A DNA stretch of 41,546 nucleotides from an uncultured Psychroflexus sp. Its GTDB lineage: Bacteria > Bacteroidota > Bacteroidia > Flavobacteriales > Flavobacteriaceae. The notes under the pieces were generated by a model. The model saw only the letters and a program-made list of their open reading frames with translations, searched no databases and was not told the origin of the DNA. Below, piece after piece: positions 8,501 to 17,184 of this stretch. The DNA lies in assembly GCA_913062845.1 (NCBI GenBank), contig CAJXVZ010000027.1:1-41546 (forward strand). The letters are read 5' to 3'. The position numbers and the translations under genes were made by a program. Numbering within the stretch: the first letter of the stretch is position 1; each line of letters opens with the position of its first letter.

Positions 8501-9403
8501 TTACTTATGAATGGGCTTGGCTTTATTTGGGTAATCGGTTATCATACCATCAACACCCATTTCCAAAAGCGCTCTCATATCTGTGACATTATTCACCGTC
8601 CATGGAATAACCTTTAAACCACTGTCATGGGCTTGTTTAACCTGAACACTGTCTAATAAGGTATACAATGGACTATAGATTTGAGGCGTTTTTCCCAATT
8701 TTTCTAAATTATCATAAAAACGCCCTTTTTCTACAAGATATGCCGCTTTAAATTCTGAATAATTATCAATAATATAGCGCACTACACGTTCATCAAAACT
8801 CTGAAGGACTATCATATAGGTAGGAATAAGCCCATTTTTGATCGTACTGACGACAAGATCAACAAAAATTTCAGGTTCAGGATGAAATATACCGTCAGTT
8901 TCAGGAGATGACTTTATTTCAATGTTTAATACCGGTCTGAATCCCTTTTCTCTCAGGTTTTTTGTTGATAATTGAATGACTTCTGATAAAAGTGGTTTAT
9001 AAGTCTCCATGGGCTTTTGATCAGGAAAATCAGGGTGCCCCATACTGCCACAATCAAACTGTTTTATCTCTGCATAGGTCATCTCAAAAAGGTTAAAATC
9101 TGACTTTGATTGTACCTTTTGTCCGTCAGGCTTTTTACAAATTTTCGGATTCATATAGGCTTCATGAGAAACCACAACAAGCGAATCTTTAGAGATGACG
9201 ACGTCTAATTCCAGTGTGTTAACACCAAAATCCATAGCCTTTTGAAAAGCTTCTAAGCTATTTTCAGGAAGGATGCCTCTGGCACCGCGATGTCCCTGTA
9301 AATCAAATGCATACCGATTGACTTTCACTGTATTTTTTTTGGACGGATTGTTACAGGATAACAATCCTATTATTATAAAAGTACACAGATATTTTAAACG
9401 CAT
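8501..9403 (-). CDS. Glycerophosphodiester phosphodiesterase family lipoprotein
   Basis: This 300-residue protein begins with a lipoprotein signal (MRLKYLCTFIIIGLLSC, lipobox LLSC with Cys17), so it is probably anchored in the envelope. The GDPD domain follows: GHRGARGILPENSLEAF near 38, NTLELDVV (metal-binding Glu/Asp), the VSHE His, an NIEIKS strand, and a C-terminal VIPWTVNN and GVDGMITDYP. Such enzymes hydrolyse glycerophosphodiesters to glycerol 3-phosphate and an alcohol. It starts one base after the fumC stop, so the two are co-transcribed although the link is not obvious functionally. Confidence 0.9.
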   Translation of the reverse strand: MRLKYLCTFIIIGLLSCNNPSKKNTVKVNRYAFDLQGHRGARGILPENSLEAFQKAMDFGVNTLELDVVISKDSLVVVSHEAYMNPKICKKPDGQKVQSKSDFNLFEMTYAEIKQFDCGSMGHPDFPDQKPMETYKPLLSEVIQLSTKNLREKGFRPVLNIEIKSSPETDGIFHPEPEIFVDLVVSTIKNGLIPTYMIVLQSFDERVVRYIIDNYSEFKAAYLVEKGRFYDNLEKLGKTPQIYSPLYTLLDSVQVKQAHDSGLKVIPWTVNNVTDMRALLEMGVDGMITDYPNKAKPIHK

Positions 9404-9404
9404 T

Positions 9405-10811
9405 CTAAAAGGTTTTGCTTAAATCCCCTATCATTTTTTCAGGCCTCACCCATTCATCAAATTCTTCAGCAGTTAGATAACCGAGCTCTACTGCAGCTGC
9501 TTTGAGTGTTGAGCCATCCTTATGAGCTTTATTTGCGATTTCGGCGGCTTTGTAATAACCAATTTTAGTATTCAAGGCCGTAACTAGCATAAGACTGTTA
9601 TTGAGAAGCTCATCAATTCTTTCCTGATTGGCTTCAATACCCTTTGCACAATTGTCAGCAAAAGATACACAGGCATCGCCAATAAGTTGAGCACTTTCAA
9701 GCAGGTTTGCTGCCATAACAGGCTTAAACACATTGAGCTCGAATTGTCCTTGCATACCACCAACACTAACTGCTGCATCATTTCCAATAACCTGTGCACA
9801 GACCATAGTTAAAGCCTCACACTGTGTCGGATTCACTTTTCCCGGCATGATCGAAGAACCTGGTTCGTTTGCAGGTATAATGATCTCACCAATACCGCTT
9901 CGTGGCCCTGAAGATAACATTCTTATATCATTACCTATTTTGTTTAATGCTACGGCAAGTTGTTTTAGAGCACCATGACTTTCAACCAGAGCATCGTGAG
10001 CTGCAAGTGCCTCAAATTTGTTTGGAGCAGTTTCAAAATCTATGCCAGTAAATTTTGAAATGTATTCAGCAACCTTAACATCATAACCTTCAGGAGTGTT
10101 AAGTCCGGTTCCAACAGCTGTACCGCCAAGCGCAAGTTGTTTAAGGTGAGGTAAAGTGTTTTTCAATGCCTTTAAACCATAATCCAGTTGCGCTACATAA
10201 CCGCTGAATTCCTGTCCTAATGTCAATGGTGTTGCATCCATAAAATGCGTACGACCAATCTTAACGACCTCTTTAAGTTCTTTCGCTTTTTGATCTAAAA
10301 TATCTCGTAAATGCTGTACACCGGGAATGGTATTTTCAACAATTTTCTTGTAAACGGCAATGTGCATGCCTGTAGGAAATGTATCATTCGAGGACTGAGA
10401 TTTATTCACATCATCATTGGGTTGAAGTGTTTTTTCACCTTCACCTAATTTTTTCCCGGCAATAAGATGAGCGCGGTTGGCAATTACCTCATTGACGTTC
10501 ATATTACTTTGTGTCCCTGAACCTGTTTGCCAAATCACAAGCGGAAACTGATCATCGTGCTTGCCTTCGAGGATCTCATCACAAACCTGTGCGATAAGGT
10601 CTCTTTTTTCTTCAGTTAAGACCCCTAACTCAGCATTGGTATAGGCTGCTGATTTTTTGAGGTAAGCAAAGCCATAAATAATTTCTAGCGGCATAGAAGC
10701 AGGCGCTCCGATTTTAAAATTATTTCTTGATCGTTCTGTTTGTGCACCCCATAATTTATCGGCAGGTACTTTTACTTCGCCTATCGTATCTTTTTCTATT
10801 CTGTATTCCAT
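9405..10811 (-). CDS. fumC: Class II fumarate hydratase
   Basis: This 468-residue protein is full length for class II fumarases. Visible signatures are [49 protein letters not shown] and the superfamily loop [13 protein letters not shown] with the catalytic Ser. It interconverts fumarate and malate in the TCA cycle, in the cytoplasm, without an iron-sulfur cluster. Other members of the fold (aspartase, argininosuccinate lyase) are less likely, because the overall sequence, including the C-terminal [14 protein letters not shown], is fumarase-like. It is the first gene of a two-gene operon with the glycerophosphodiesterase. Confidence 0.95.
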   Translation of the reverse strand: MEYRIEKDTIGEVKVPADKLWGAQTERSRNNFKIGAPASMPLEIIYGFAYLKKSAAYTNAELGVLTEEKRDLIAQVCDEILEGKHDDQFPLVIWQTGSGTQSNMNVNEVIANRAHLIAGKKLGEGEKTLQPNDDVNKSQSSNDTFPTGMHIAVYKKIVENTIPGVQHLRDILDQKAKELKEVVKIGRTHFMDATPLTLGQEFSGYVAQLDYGLKALKNTLPHLKQLALGGTAVGTGLNTPEGYDVKVAEYISKFTGIDFETAPNKFEALAAHDALVESHGALKQLAVALNKIGNDIRMLSSGPRSGIGEIIIPANEPGSSIMPGKVNPTQCEALTMVCAQVIGNDAAVSVGGMQGQFELNVFKPVMAANLLESAQLIGDACVSFADNCAKGIEANQERIDELLNNSLMLVTALNTKIGYYKAAEIANKAHKDGSTLKAAAVELGYLTAEEFDEWVRPEKMIGDLSKTF

Positions 10812-10830
10812 GGTATTGATTTTAGAAATA

Positions 10831-10838
10831 CAAATTTA
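10831..10838 (-). promoter_or_regulatory. Possible -7 element for fumC
   Basis: The minus strand reads TAAATTTG, an exact TAnnTTTG match 19 nt upstream of the fumC ATG. No TTG is seen at 17-23 nt upstream, so only half of the consensus is present. Confidence 0.35.
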
Positions 10839-10930
10839 AGGATTCGATCATGTTTAACACTGATTAAAACAAATAATTAAATTCAAAAATCTATGCTTTT
10901 TTTAATAATCTGAATTCAAATTGTATTTAG

Positions 10931-11161
10931 TAACCTGAGTTCGATTATAAAAACTATCATAAAGTACTGAATGTCAATAAACACTCTCCTTTCCCGATAG
11001 CTATCGGGTCCGACCTCACGTCGACGAGCTCAGCACAGGCAAGGGAGGATACAATTAGCGAAAATGACCCCTTTAGGGGAATGAGCGGTGTTTCTAAGTG
11101 GAAATATTATTAAGTACATAATAACTAATTAAAAAACAGCTATATTAATCGAATTCAGGTT
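10931..11161. mobile_element. MITE-like non-coding element with terminal inverted repeats
   Basis: The left end reads AACCTGAGTTCGAT (10932-10945) and the right end ATCGAATTCAGGTT (11148-11161). They are inverted copies with one mismatch, about 230 bp apart. Inside are the palindrome CCCGATAGCTATCGGG (10993-11008), a stretch containing GTCGACGAGCTCAGCACAGG, a small hairpin CCCCTTTAGGGG, and CTCC/GGGAGG arms at the two sides. There is no reading frame of useful size. A further end-like copy lies at 35-55. It could be a non-autonomous transposable element or a cluster of independent short repeats. I see no certain target-site duplication. Confidence 0.5.
10993..11008. repeat. 16-bp perfect palindrome CCCGATAGCTATCGGG
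   Basis: The sequence is self-complementary over all 16 bases. Its core CGATAGCTATCG recurs exactly at 41357-41368 inside the RNase P RNA gene, and a degenerate version lies at about 41164-41188 near the 5' end of the same RNA. That suggests a dispersed palindromic repeat. Confidence 0.6.
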
Positions 11162-11306
11162 CTTAAGAATTATCCGATAATGACCAAAGATGAATAATAA
11201 CCAAAACGGTTAACGCTATTTAGGGAAGTTCAAACACAAGCCTCAAAAAACTAACGACTAAAAGCTACTGACTACTGATTACTCACTACTGAATACTGAT
11301 TACAGA
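11162..11306. repeat. Spacer with degenerate CTACTGA/ATTACTGA simple repeat
   Basis: From 11265 to 11305 the plus strand is built of variants of CTACTGA (CTACTGA, CTACTGATTA, CTCACTACTGA, ATACTGATTACAG), ending one base before the stop codon of the TonB receptor gene. The rest of the spacer shows no gene. A similar low-complexity tract abuts the 3' end of the DUF5995-like gene near 27490. Confidence 0.5.
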
Positions 11307-13835
11307 CTAATAACCTCCATCGCCGTCATACTCACCTTCTCCTCTACCGTTTTCTCTTTTCTTATTCTGATTGAATCTGTAAATAAAGGTAGCGGTCAAT
11401 TGAGGCTCACGCCATTGAAAACTGCTTTCTCTTGTAAAAGTTGGTGCGACAGTAAATCGGTCTCTGATCCTGGTGTTGAATAAATCTCTGACATTTAATG
11501 AAATTGTACCATTATCCTTTAAAATGTCTTTACTCAGTGCGATATTAACACTGGTAATCGATTCTGTTTTAGTTTGTGCATTTTCAAATGGACCGCGGTA
11601 ATTAACATTGGTTTGAAATTGTACTTTATATGGCAGTTCAACCTTTGCAGAAAACCTTGATGTAATACTGTTATTTTCCACACCAAAATCCTGTCCGTTG
11701 AAAAAACCATCGGTAACGAATCTGAATCCATTGACACTCCAGTTCAACCTCAACCAGTCTGTTGGATTGTAGAGTGCGCCGACTTCAAATCCCATTCTTT
11801 GATTTGTGGACAAATTGATTGGTATAGTCCTTACGACAACCAATCCGTCATTTGTGGTTTGTCCTGTAACCTCATCAATTCTTTCAAAAGCATCAGTTTC
11901 CCTTTGGTAATAAACAGATGCGGTAAGTGTAAATTTTTCATCCCAGCGTTTTAAGTAACCCAGATCGAATGCATTGGCAAATGCCGGTCTTAAACTTGGA
12001 TTCCCCTGAAACACATTGACTCGGCTCGAAAGCGACGGTGTTGGATTCAAAAACCAACCTCTTGGTCTGTTAATTCTTCTGTTATAACCTAAAGTAATGT
12101 TCTCATCTTCGCCTATTTCGTAGATTAAATTGAGTGTAGGAAAGATACCGTCAAATCTGTTATCAAAATTCAGATCTACATCTTCTCCCAATAATTCTTC
12201 AAATTGACTTAAATCATATTCTGATGTCGTCTGACCTTTCAACTGAGTGTACTCGTATCTCAAACCCAATAAAAATGAAAAATCACCAAATTTGTTACCA
12301 TATTGCACATAAGCTGCATATACATTCTCATCAAATTCAAAATCGTTGGTCAATAAGGTGTCAACCACAAAATTATTTTCAGATTCTTCAAGTTCTCTAA
12401 AAAAAGGCTCCTCGGTATTTTCGAGATTTATTCTGAATCCCGCCTCAAACTGAGCTTCTCCCATTGGTCTGACATAATCTGCCTGAATTAAATACTCTTT
12501 TTGATCCTCTCTTTGAACCACGGACTCATCAGGAATAAACTGCTCCTGACCTGCTGTTACATCTTCAGTGATTATGGTCGGAGCGAATTCACTATCTTCA
12601 GAATACTGAAATTCTGTGTCAAGTTCGTGACCATCATTATCAAATTTCTTATTGAAATTTAAGGAGACTTGATATGAAGATTCATCTTCTATTTCTCTTT
12701 CTCTTCTTAATGTTTCATTGATGAGTTCGCCTTCGTTAAATCTTCTAGTAAAATTATTGGTGAGATCATCATCCTCGCCGGATCGTCCGAAATAACTTGC
12801 TGTAAATGAAGTATTGTAGTCAAAGAAATAGGTCGCACCTATGTTGTAATTAAAATCTTGCCTGTTTCGATTATAATCCCTTGTCTCTGAAATTCTGTCA
12901 AACTGTCTCAAAGGATTATCATCGGTAAAATTGCTATCAAAATTGGCATTACCCGGTGGTTTTCTGTGCGAGTAACCAATATTCCCAAAAAAGTTAAACT
13001 TTTCGGTTCTCCAGTTTAAATTAGCTGCTGCTCTATTGTTCAGAGGTGTTCCAGACTGCAATCTCACCGAACCATTAAACCCAAGCGTTTTATCTCTTTT
13101 CAGGATCAAATTTATGATACCGGCTGTACCCTGAGCATCATACCTTGCAGATGGACTGGTGATTACTTCTACCCTTTCAATGGCATCTGCAGGTAATTGT
13201 TGTAGAACGTCTGTATTTCCAAATCCTGCCAGCGCAGAAGGCTTTCCGTTGATCAATATTCTTACATTTTCATTACCTCTTAAACTGATACCGCCTTCAA
13301 TATCAACACTCACAGAAGGTACGTTTTCAAGAGCTTCGGTGACCGTTCCTCCGGCCACTGTTAGATCTTTTCCTAAGGTATAAATTTTCTTATCCAATCT
13401 TACGTCCAGTTGAGTGGTTTCTGAGACGACAGTAACCTCTTCAAGTTCTGCTGTTTTAAAGGCCAATCCGATAGTTCCCAAATCTTTATTAGCATTCACT
13501 AGTACATTTTTCATCGATTTAGTCTCATATGAAATATACTCGAATCTGATATCATAAGTACCTTCTATGATTTTTATGGAAAAATTTCCGTCAAAATCTG
13601 TTACACCGCTTTCAACGACTTCTTCTGTTCCTGGTTCAAAAATGGCAACTGTTGCATATTCCAAAGGTACTTTTTGTTCTTTATCTATTAACGTACCGCT
13701 TACTTTATAGCTTTTTATTTCTATAGCAGAAGTTTTATTTTTATTTGTTAAACTATTACTGTCACTTACTTTATAATTTTGAGCATTAAGATTAAAACCT
13801 AGAAAGATTAATAAACAAGTCGTTAAATACTTCAT
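11307..13835 (-). CDS. TonB-dependent receptor, outer-membrane beta-barrel family
   Basis: This 842-residue outer-membrane protein has a signal peptide (MKYLTTCLLIFLGFNLNAQ). A carboxypeptidase-regulatory-like domain follows (about 46-130, VSGTLIDKEQKVPLEYATVA), then a plug (about 160-250, with SVDIEGGISLRGNENVRILI and DAIERVEVITSPSARYDAQG) and a long beta-barrel. The acidic, Gly-rich C-terminal tail after YRFNQNKK is common in this Bacteroidota subfamily. Such receptors import bulky nutrients, siderophores or peptides using TonB energy, but this branch has no SusD partner here and the substrate is unknown. It appears monocistronic and divergent from the trp operon, with about 170 bp between its start and trpL. 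Confidence 0.9.
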   Translation of the reverse strand: MKYLTTCLLIFLGFNLNAQNYKVSDSNSLTNKNKTSAIEIKSYKVSGTLIDKEQKVPLEYATVAIFEPGTEEVVESGVTDFDGNFSIKIIEGTYDIRFEYISYETKSMKNVLVNANKDLGTIGLAFKTAELEEVTVVSETTQLDVRLDKKIYTLGKDLTVAGGTVTEALENVPSVSVDIEGGISLRGNENVRILINGKPSALAGFGNTDVLQQLPADAIERVEVITSPSARYDAQGTAGIINLILKRDKTLGFNGSVRLQSGTPLNNRAAANLNWRTEKFNFFGNIGYSHRKPPGNANFDSNFTDDNPLRQFDRISETRDYNRNRQDFNYNIGATYFFDYNTSFTASYFGRSGEDDDLTNNFTRRFNEGELINETLRREREIEDESSYQVSLNFNKKFDNDGHELDTEFQYSEDSEFAPTIITEDVTAGQEQFIPDESVVQREDQKEYLIQADYVRPMGEAQFEAGFRINLENTEEPFFRELEESENNFVVDTLLTNDFEFDENVYAAYVQYGNKFGDFSFLLGLRYEYTQLKGQTTSEYDLSQFEELLGEDVDLNFDNRFDGIFPTLNLIYEIGEDENITLGYNRRINRPRGWFLNPTPSLSSRVNVFQGNPSLRPAFANAFDLGYLKRWDEKFTLTASVYYQRETDAFERIDEVTGQTTNDGLVVVRTIPINLSTNQRMGFEVGALYNPTDWLRLNWSVNGFRFVTDGFFNGQDFGVENNSITSRFSAKVELPYKVQFQTNVNYRGPFENAQTKTESITSVNIALSKDILKDNGTISLNVRDLFNTRIRDRFTVAPTFTRESSFQWREPQLTATFIYRFNQNKKRENGRGEGEYDGDGGY

Positions 13836-13996
13836 GAATTTTTTTATTTAATATTTTGACTTGATAATGACATCTATGTTAAAAGGGTTCCCGTTAAAGT
13901 TGAGTTAAGAAGTCTTAAGGGCATATTAAGTTGAACCAATTCACAAAAAAGTCTGAAAAAAATGGTCTAAAATATTTCTCAGTTTAAAATCATAAT

Positions 13997-14004
13997 TATA
14001 TTTG
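13997..14004 (+). promoter_or_regulatory. Possible -7 element of the trp operon
   Basis: TATATTTG is an exact TAnnTTTG match, only four bases before the trpL ATG, so transcription from it would start at or very near the leader start codon and give a leaderless or almost leaderless message. No TTG sits 17-23 nt upstream. Either the -33 box is degenerate or the true promoter lies further upstream. Confidence 0.4.
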
Positions 14005-14008
14005 TTTT

Positions 14009-14065
14009 ATGATTTTTATAGAATTAAATAATTGGTGGTGGTCTCATAACATAATTTTGTCGTGA
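14009..14065 (+). CDS. trpL: trp operon leader peptide with three consecutive Trp codons
   Basis: An 18-codon frame reads MIFIELNNWWWSHNIILS, with TGG-TGG-TGG at 14033-14041 and stop TGA at 14063-14065. An in-frame stop lies upstream at 13985 and no other ATG is available. Three adjacent codons for the rarest amino acid, in a tiny frame just before trpE and followed by alternative RNA helices, is the hallmark of a ribosome-mediated transcription attenuator. The stop codon lies inside the 5' strand of the antiterminator (14058-14066). A ribosome that finishes the peptide would therefore block antitermination, while one stalled at the Trp codons would leave it free. This is inference from sequence. 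Confidence 0.85.
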   Translation: MIFIELNNWWWSHNIILS

Positions 14066-14107
14066 GTAACACTTTATACAATAACTTTAAAGCCTGTCCT
14101 CACGACA
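14058..14107 (+). promoter_or_regulatory. trp antiterminator helix
   Basis: TGTCGTGAG (14058-14066) is perfectly complementary to CTCACGACA (14099-14107): nine Watson-Crick pairs, extendable by two G-U pairs (14056-14057 with 14108-14109). The 3' strand contains the loop and most of the 3' arm of the terminator, so the two structures exclude each other. A weak 4-5 bp alternative (14043-14047 with 14062-14066) could act as a helix-1:2 equivalent. Confidence 0.8.
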
Positions 14108-14116
14108 GGTTTTTTT
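14091..14116 (+). terminator. trp attenuator (intrinsic terminator upstream of trpE)
   Basis: CCTGTC (14093-14098), the 5-nt loop CTCAC and GACAGG (14104-14109) form a six-pair stem, extended by a G-U and an A-U pair. It runs into seven T residues (14110-14116). It lies 13 nt before the trpE start and 25 nt after the trpL stop, the position expected of a regulated terminator. Confidence 0.85.
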
Positions 14117-14129
14117 ATTTTATGATGAT

Positions 14130-15539
14130 ATGAAATATAAATTGAATACCACATATAAAAAGCAATTAGCTGATACTCTCACACCGGTAAGTGTTTACCT
14201 TAAACTAAGAGACGAGTTTCCACACAGCATATTGCTGGAAAGCAGCGACTATCATACTAGTGACAATAGCTTTTCATATATCTGCTGCCAGCCTATTGCC
14301 GAGATAAAACTGGTAAATGGTATATTGACTAAGAATTATCCTGATGGAAAAACTGAAGAAATTTCATTGAAACATTCTGAAAGTCTTACTGCCCACATCA
14401 GTGATTTCAAAAGTAAATTTGAAATAGAAGAACAGGATTTTAAATTCATCAACAATGGTTTGTTTGGTTTTACTGCCTATGATGCTGTAAGCCATTTTGA
14501 AGAAGTTGATATTGAAAAAAAATCAGACGACCTCAATATTCCCGACTTGTATTATGCCGTTTATCAAAACATTATAGCCATCAACCATTTTAATAATGAG
14601 GCTTATATTTTTGAACATTTATTCCCTCAACGCACAAGCAGACAACTGGATATCATTCAGTTGTTGCAAAATCAGATTTTGGCCACCTATGATTTCAGCA
14701 CACAATCAGCGCCCGAATCCAATCTGACTGATGATGAGTACATTGAAATGGTCAAAAAGGCTAAAGAGCACTGCCTGCGTGGTGATGTTTTTCAACTGGT
14801 CTTATCCCGGAGGTTTTCTCAGGCTTTTCAGGGAGATGAATTTGAAGTCTATCGCAGTTTGAGGCATATCAATCCTTCACCTTATCTTTTTTATTTTGAT
14901 TATGGTGATTTCAAGATTTTTGGCAGCTCACCCGAAGCGCAACTGGTTATAGAAAATAAAAGAGCAGAGATTCACCCTATTGCCGGAACCTTTAAACGCA
15001 CAGGTAACGACGCTGAAGACCGCAAACTGGCAGAGAAACTCTCTGAAGATCCCAAAGAAAATGCAGAACATGTCATGTTGGTCGATCTGGCCAGAAACGA
15101 TTTGAGCAGACATGGCAAAGCCGTAAAGGTTCAGGATTATAAAGACATTCAGTTCTTTTCGCACGTTATCCATCTGGTGAGTAAAGTGACAGCAGAGTTA
15201 CCCAAGGATACGCCAATATTCGATCTTGTGGCAGATACTTTTCCGGCAGGAACCTTAAGTGGCGCACCAAAACCTATGGCACTAAAGCTTATAGAAAAAT
15301 ACGAACCTGTAAATCGCAGTGCCTATGGAGGTGCTATAGGATTTATGGATTTCAAAGGCAATTACAATCATGCCATCATAATTCGTTCATTTGTGAGTAA
15401 AAACCATAGGCTTCACTATCAAGCCGGTGCAGGAATTGTAGCCGATTCAAATGATGAAAATGAATTACAGGAAGTATACAATAAGCTCAGGGCTCTGACC
15501 AAAGCCATTGATCACGCAGAACATCAAACAAAATTTTAA
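14130..15539 (+). CDS. trpE: Anthranilate synthase component I
   Basis: This 469-residue chorismate-utilising enzyme makes anthranilate from chorismate, using ammonia supplied by TrpG. The N-terminal ILLES (LLES at 35-38) matches the element that binds feedback-inhibiting tryptophan in TrpE and argues against a PabB assignment. The catalytic C-terminal half shows GDVFQLVLSRRF, SPSPYLFYFDYGDFKIFGSSPE-type residues, PIAGTFKRTG, LVDLARNDLSRH and a GTLSGAPKPMA loop. ATG 14130 is used because the ATG at 14122 meets a stop after three codons. Control by attenuation from the trpL leader is inferred, and allosteric inhibition is expected from LLES. Confidence 0.96.
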   Translation: MKYKLNTTYKKQLADTLTPVSVYLKLRDEFPHSILLESSDYHTSDNSFSYICCQPIAEIKLVNGILTKNYPDGKTEEISLKHSESLTAHISDFKSKFEIEEQDFKFINNGLFGFTAYDAVSHFEEVDIEKKSDDLNIPDLYYAVYQNIIAINHFNNEAYIFEHLFPQRTSRQLDIIQLLQNQILATYDFSTQSAPESNLTDDEYIEMVKKAKEHCLRGDVFQLVLSRRFSQAFQGDEFEVYRSLRHINPSPYLFYFDYGDFKIFGSSPEAQLVIENKRAEIHPIAGTFKRTGNDAEDRKLAEKLSEDPKENAEHVMLVDLARNDLSRHGKAVKVQDYKDIQFFSHVIHLVSKVTAELPKDTPIFDLVADTFPAGTLSGAPKPMALKLIEKYEPVNRSAYGGAIGFMDFKGNYNHAIIIRSFVSKNHRLHYQAGAGIVADSNDENELQEVYNKLRALTKAIDHAEHQTKF

Positions 15540-15555
15540 ACCGAATACAACGAAA

Positions 15556-16119
15556 ATGAAAATACTGGTTATTGATAATTACGATTCTTTTGTTTACAAT
15601 CTGGTACATTACCTAGAGGCTTTTGATTGCGAAGTAGATGTGGTAAGAAACAAAAGTGTTGATCTGGATAAGGTTGAAAGATACGATAAGATATTACTTT
15701 CGCCTGGTCCTGGTATTCCTGATGAAGCCGGACAATTAAAAGCCGTGATCAAGCAATTTTATAAAACAAAACCTATTCTCGGGGTTTGCCTCGGTCAACA
15801 GGCCATAATGGAAGTTTTTGGAGGCAAACTGGAGAATTTAAAGGAAGTTTATCATGGTATGGCGAGTAGAATTAAGATCACCGTTGACGATGAGGGATTA
15901 TATGAAGGTTTACCAAAATCCATTGAAGTTGGCCGATACCATTCCTGGGTAGTCAATAAGACCTTACCAGAAGAATTGGAAGCTACCAGTATAGATGAAT
16001 ATGGACATATCATGTCTTTAAGACACAAGACCTATGATATTAGAGCAGTACAGTATCACCCTGAATCGGTGCTCACACCTGATGGTAAAACTATAATTAA
16101 GAATTGGATAAATTCATAA
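15556..16119 (+). CDS. trpG: Anthranilate synthase component II (glutamine amidotransferase)
   Basis: This 187-residue class I glutamine amidotransferase releases ammonia from glutamine for TrpE. The catalytic triad is visible: Cys78 in GVCLGQQA, and His168 and Glu170 in QYHPES. The oxyanion stretch SPGPGIP is also present. The chosen ATG is 16 nt after the trpE stop and begins MKILVIDNYDSF, the usual start of the family. An in-frame ATG at 15508 inside trpE would add 16 unconserved residues. Some bacteria share this subunit with PabB, and I cannot exclude that here. It is not fused to TrpD. Confidence 0.95.
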   Translation: MKILVIDNYDSFVYNLVHYLEAFDCEVDVVRNKSVDLDKVERYDKILLSPGPGIPDEAGQLKAVIKQFYKTKPILGVCLGQQAIMEVFGGKLENLKEVYHGMASRIKITVDDEGLYEGLPKSIEVGRYHSWVVNKTLPEELEATSIDEYGHIMSLRHKTYDIRAVQYHPESVLTPDGKTIIKNWINS

Positions 16120-16120
16120 G

Positions 16121-17116
16121 ATGAAAGACATTTTAAATAGACTAATTGCTTTTGAAACCCTTTCTAAAGCAGAAGCGAAGAATATATTAACACGAATTTC
16201 AACTGAAGAATTCTCAGAAATTCAAATTGCGTCTTTTCTTACGGTTTTTATGATGAGAAATATTACGCTGGCTGAATTGGAAGGATTCAGAGAAGCATTA
16301 TTGGAATTATGCCATGCGCTCGATTTATCTGACTATGATGCCATAGATTTATGTGGAACAGGCGGAGATTCAAAAAATACATTTAATGTGTCCACGCTTG
16401 CAGCTTTTGTGACTGCCGGTGCTGGTGTAAATGTGGCTAAACATGGTAATTACGGGGTTTCTTCTGTAAGCGGGTCATCTAATGTTCTGGAGCATTTAGG
16501 CTTAAAATTCAGACAAGCTGAAGACTTTCATAAAAAATGTCTGGACGAAGCAGGCATTTGCATTTTACATGCCCCTTTATTTCATCCAGCGATGAAAAGC
16601 GTGGCACCTATCCGAAAATCTTTAGCCCTAAAAACATTTTTTAACATGCTTGGCCCGATGGTAAACCCTAGCAATCCGCAAAAGCAAATGGTTGGAGTTT
16701 ACAGCCTTCAGTTGCTTAGGCTATATGCCTATTTGTATCAAAAGCAGCAAAAATCATATGCCATTGTTCATGCGCTTGATGGCTATGATGAGATTTCTCT
16801 GACCCAATCGGCCAAAGTAGTAACGCACAAAGAAGACCGACTGATTAAAGCTGAAGATTTTAATGTCAAAACTCACACGCCAGAAGCCATTTTTGGGGGC
16901 AATAAGGTTGAAGAAGCCTCAAAAATATTTATGAATGTATTGAATAATTCCGGCACAGAACAACAAGTCAATACTGTTTGTGCGAATGCAGCCGTAGCCA
17001 TTTCTGTCTCAAAAGATATAGACCTGAAAGAAGCTTTTGATCAAGCTGAAATTTCACTCAAGTCTGGAATGGCTTTACAGAAGTTCAAAGTTTTAAAAGA
17101 ATTATCAAGACAATAA
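16121..17116 (+). CDS. trpD: Anthranilate phosphoribosyltransferase
   Basis: This 331-residue enzyme joins anthranilate and PRPP to give phosphoribosylanthranilate. The PRPP-binding glycine-rich segment DLCGTGGDSKNTFNVST is near residue 79, followed by VAKHGNYGVSSVSGSSNVLE. PIRKSLALKTFFNMLGPMVNP and the later DGYDEIS segment are also typical. It starts one base after trpG, consistent with tight coupling. Length and motifs are normal. Confidence 0.96.
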   Translation: MKDILNRLIAFETLSKAEAKNILTRISTEEFSEIQIASFLTVFMMRNITLAELEGFREALLELCHALDLSDYDAIDLCGTGGDSKNTFNVSTLAAFVTAGAGVNVAKHGNYGVSSVSGSSNVLEHLGLKFRQAEDFHKKCLDEAGICILHAPLFHPAMKSVAPIRKSLALKTFFNMLGPMVNPSNPQKQMVGVYSLQLLRLYAYLYQKQQKSYAIVHALDGYDEISLTQSAKVVTHKEDRLIKAEDFNVKTHTPEAIFGGNKVEEASKIFMNVLNNSGTEQQVNTVCANAAVAISVSKDIDLKEAFDQAEISLKSGMALQKFKVLKELSRQ

Positions 17117-17121
17117 AGAGG

Positions 17122-17184
17122 ATGAAAATCAAGATTAATTATAAAGCCATAAAAAACAAAGATCTCCACTATGGAGAGATATAG
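17122..17184 (+). CDS. Very small frame filling the trpD-trpC gap
   Basis: ATG at 17122 opens a 20-codon frame (MKIKINYKAIKNKDLHYGEI) that ends at TAG 17184, nine bases before trpC, and occupies almost the whole gap, the only sizeable gap in trpE-trpB. It may be a translated micro-ORF that carries ribosomes across the gap, or chance. A short hairpin-prone segment, ATCTCC...GGAGAGAT, lies at 17161-17180. No family is recognised. Confidence 0.25.
   Translation: MKIKINYKAIKNKDLHYGEI

Noticed and set aside
15508-15555. Upstream start for trpG inside trpE
   Set aside because: It would add 16 residues without family similarity, while the ATG at 15556 gives the standard MKILVIDNYDSF start.
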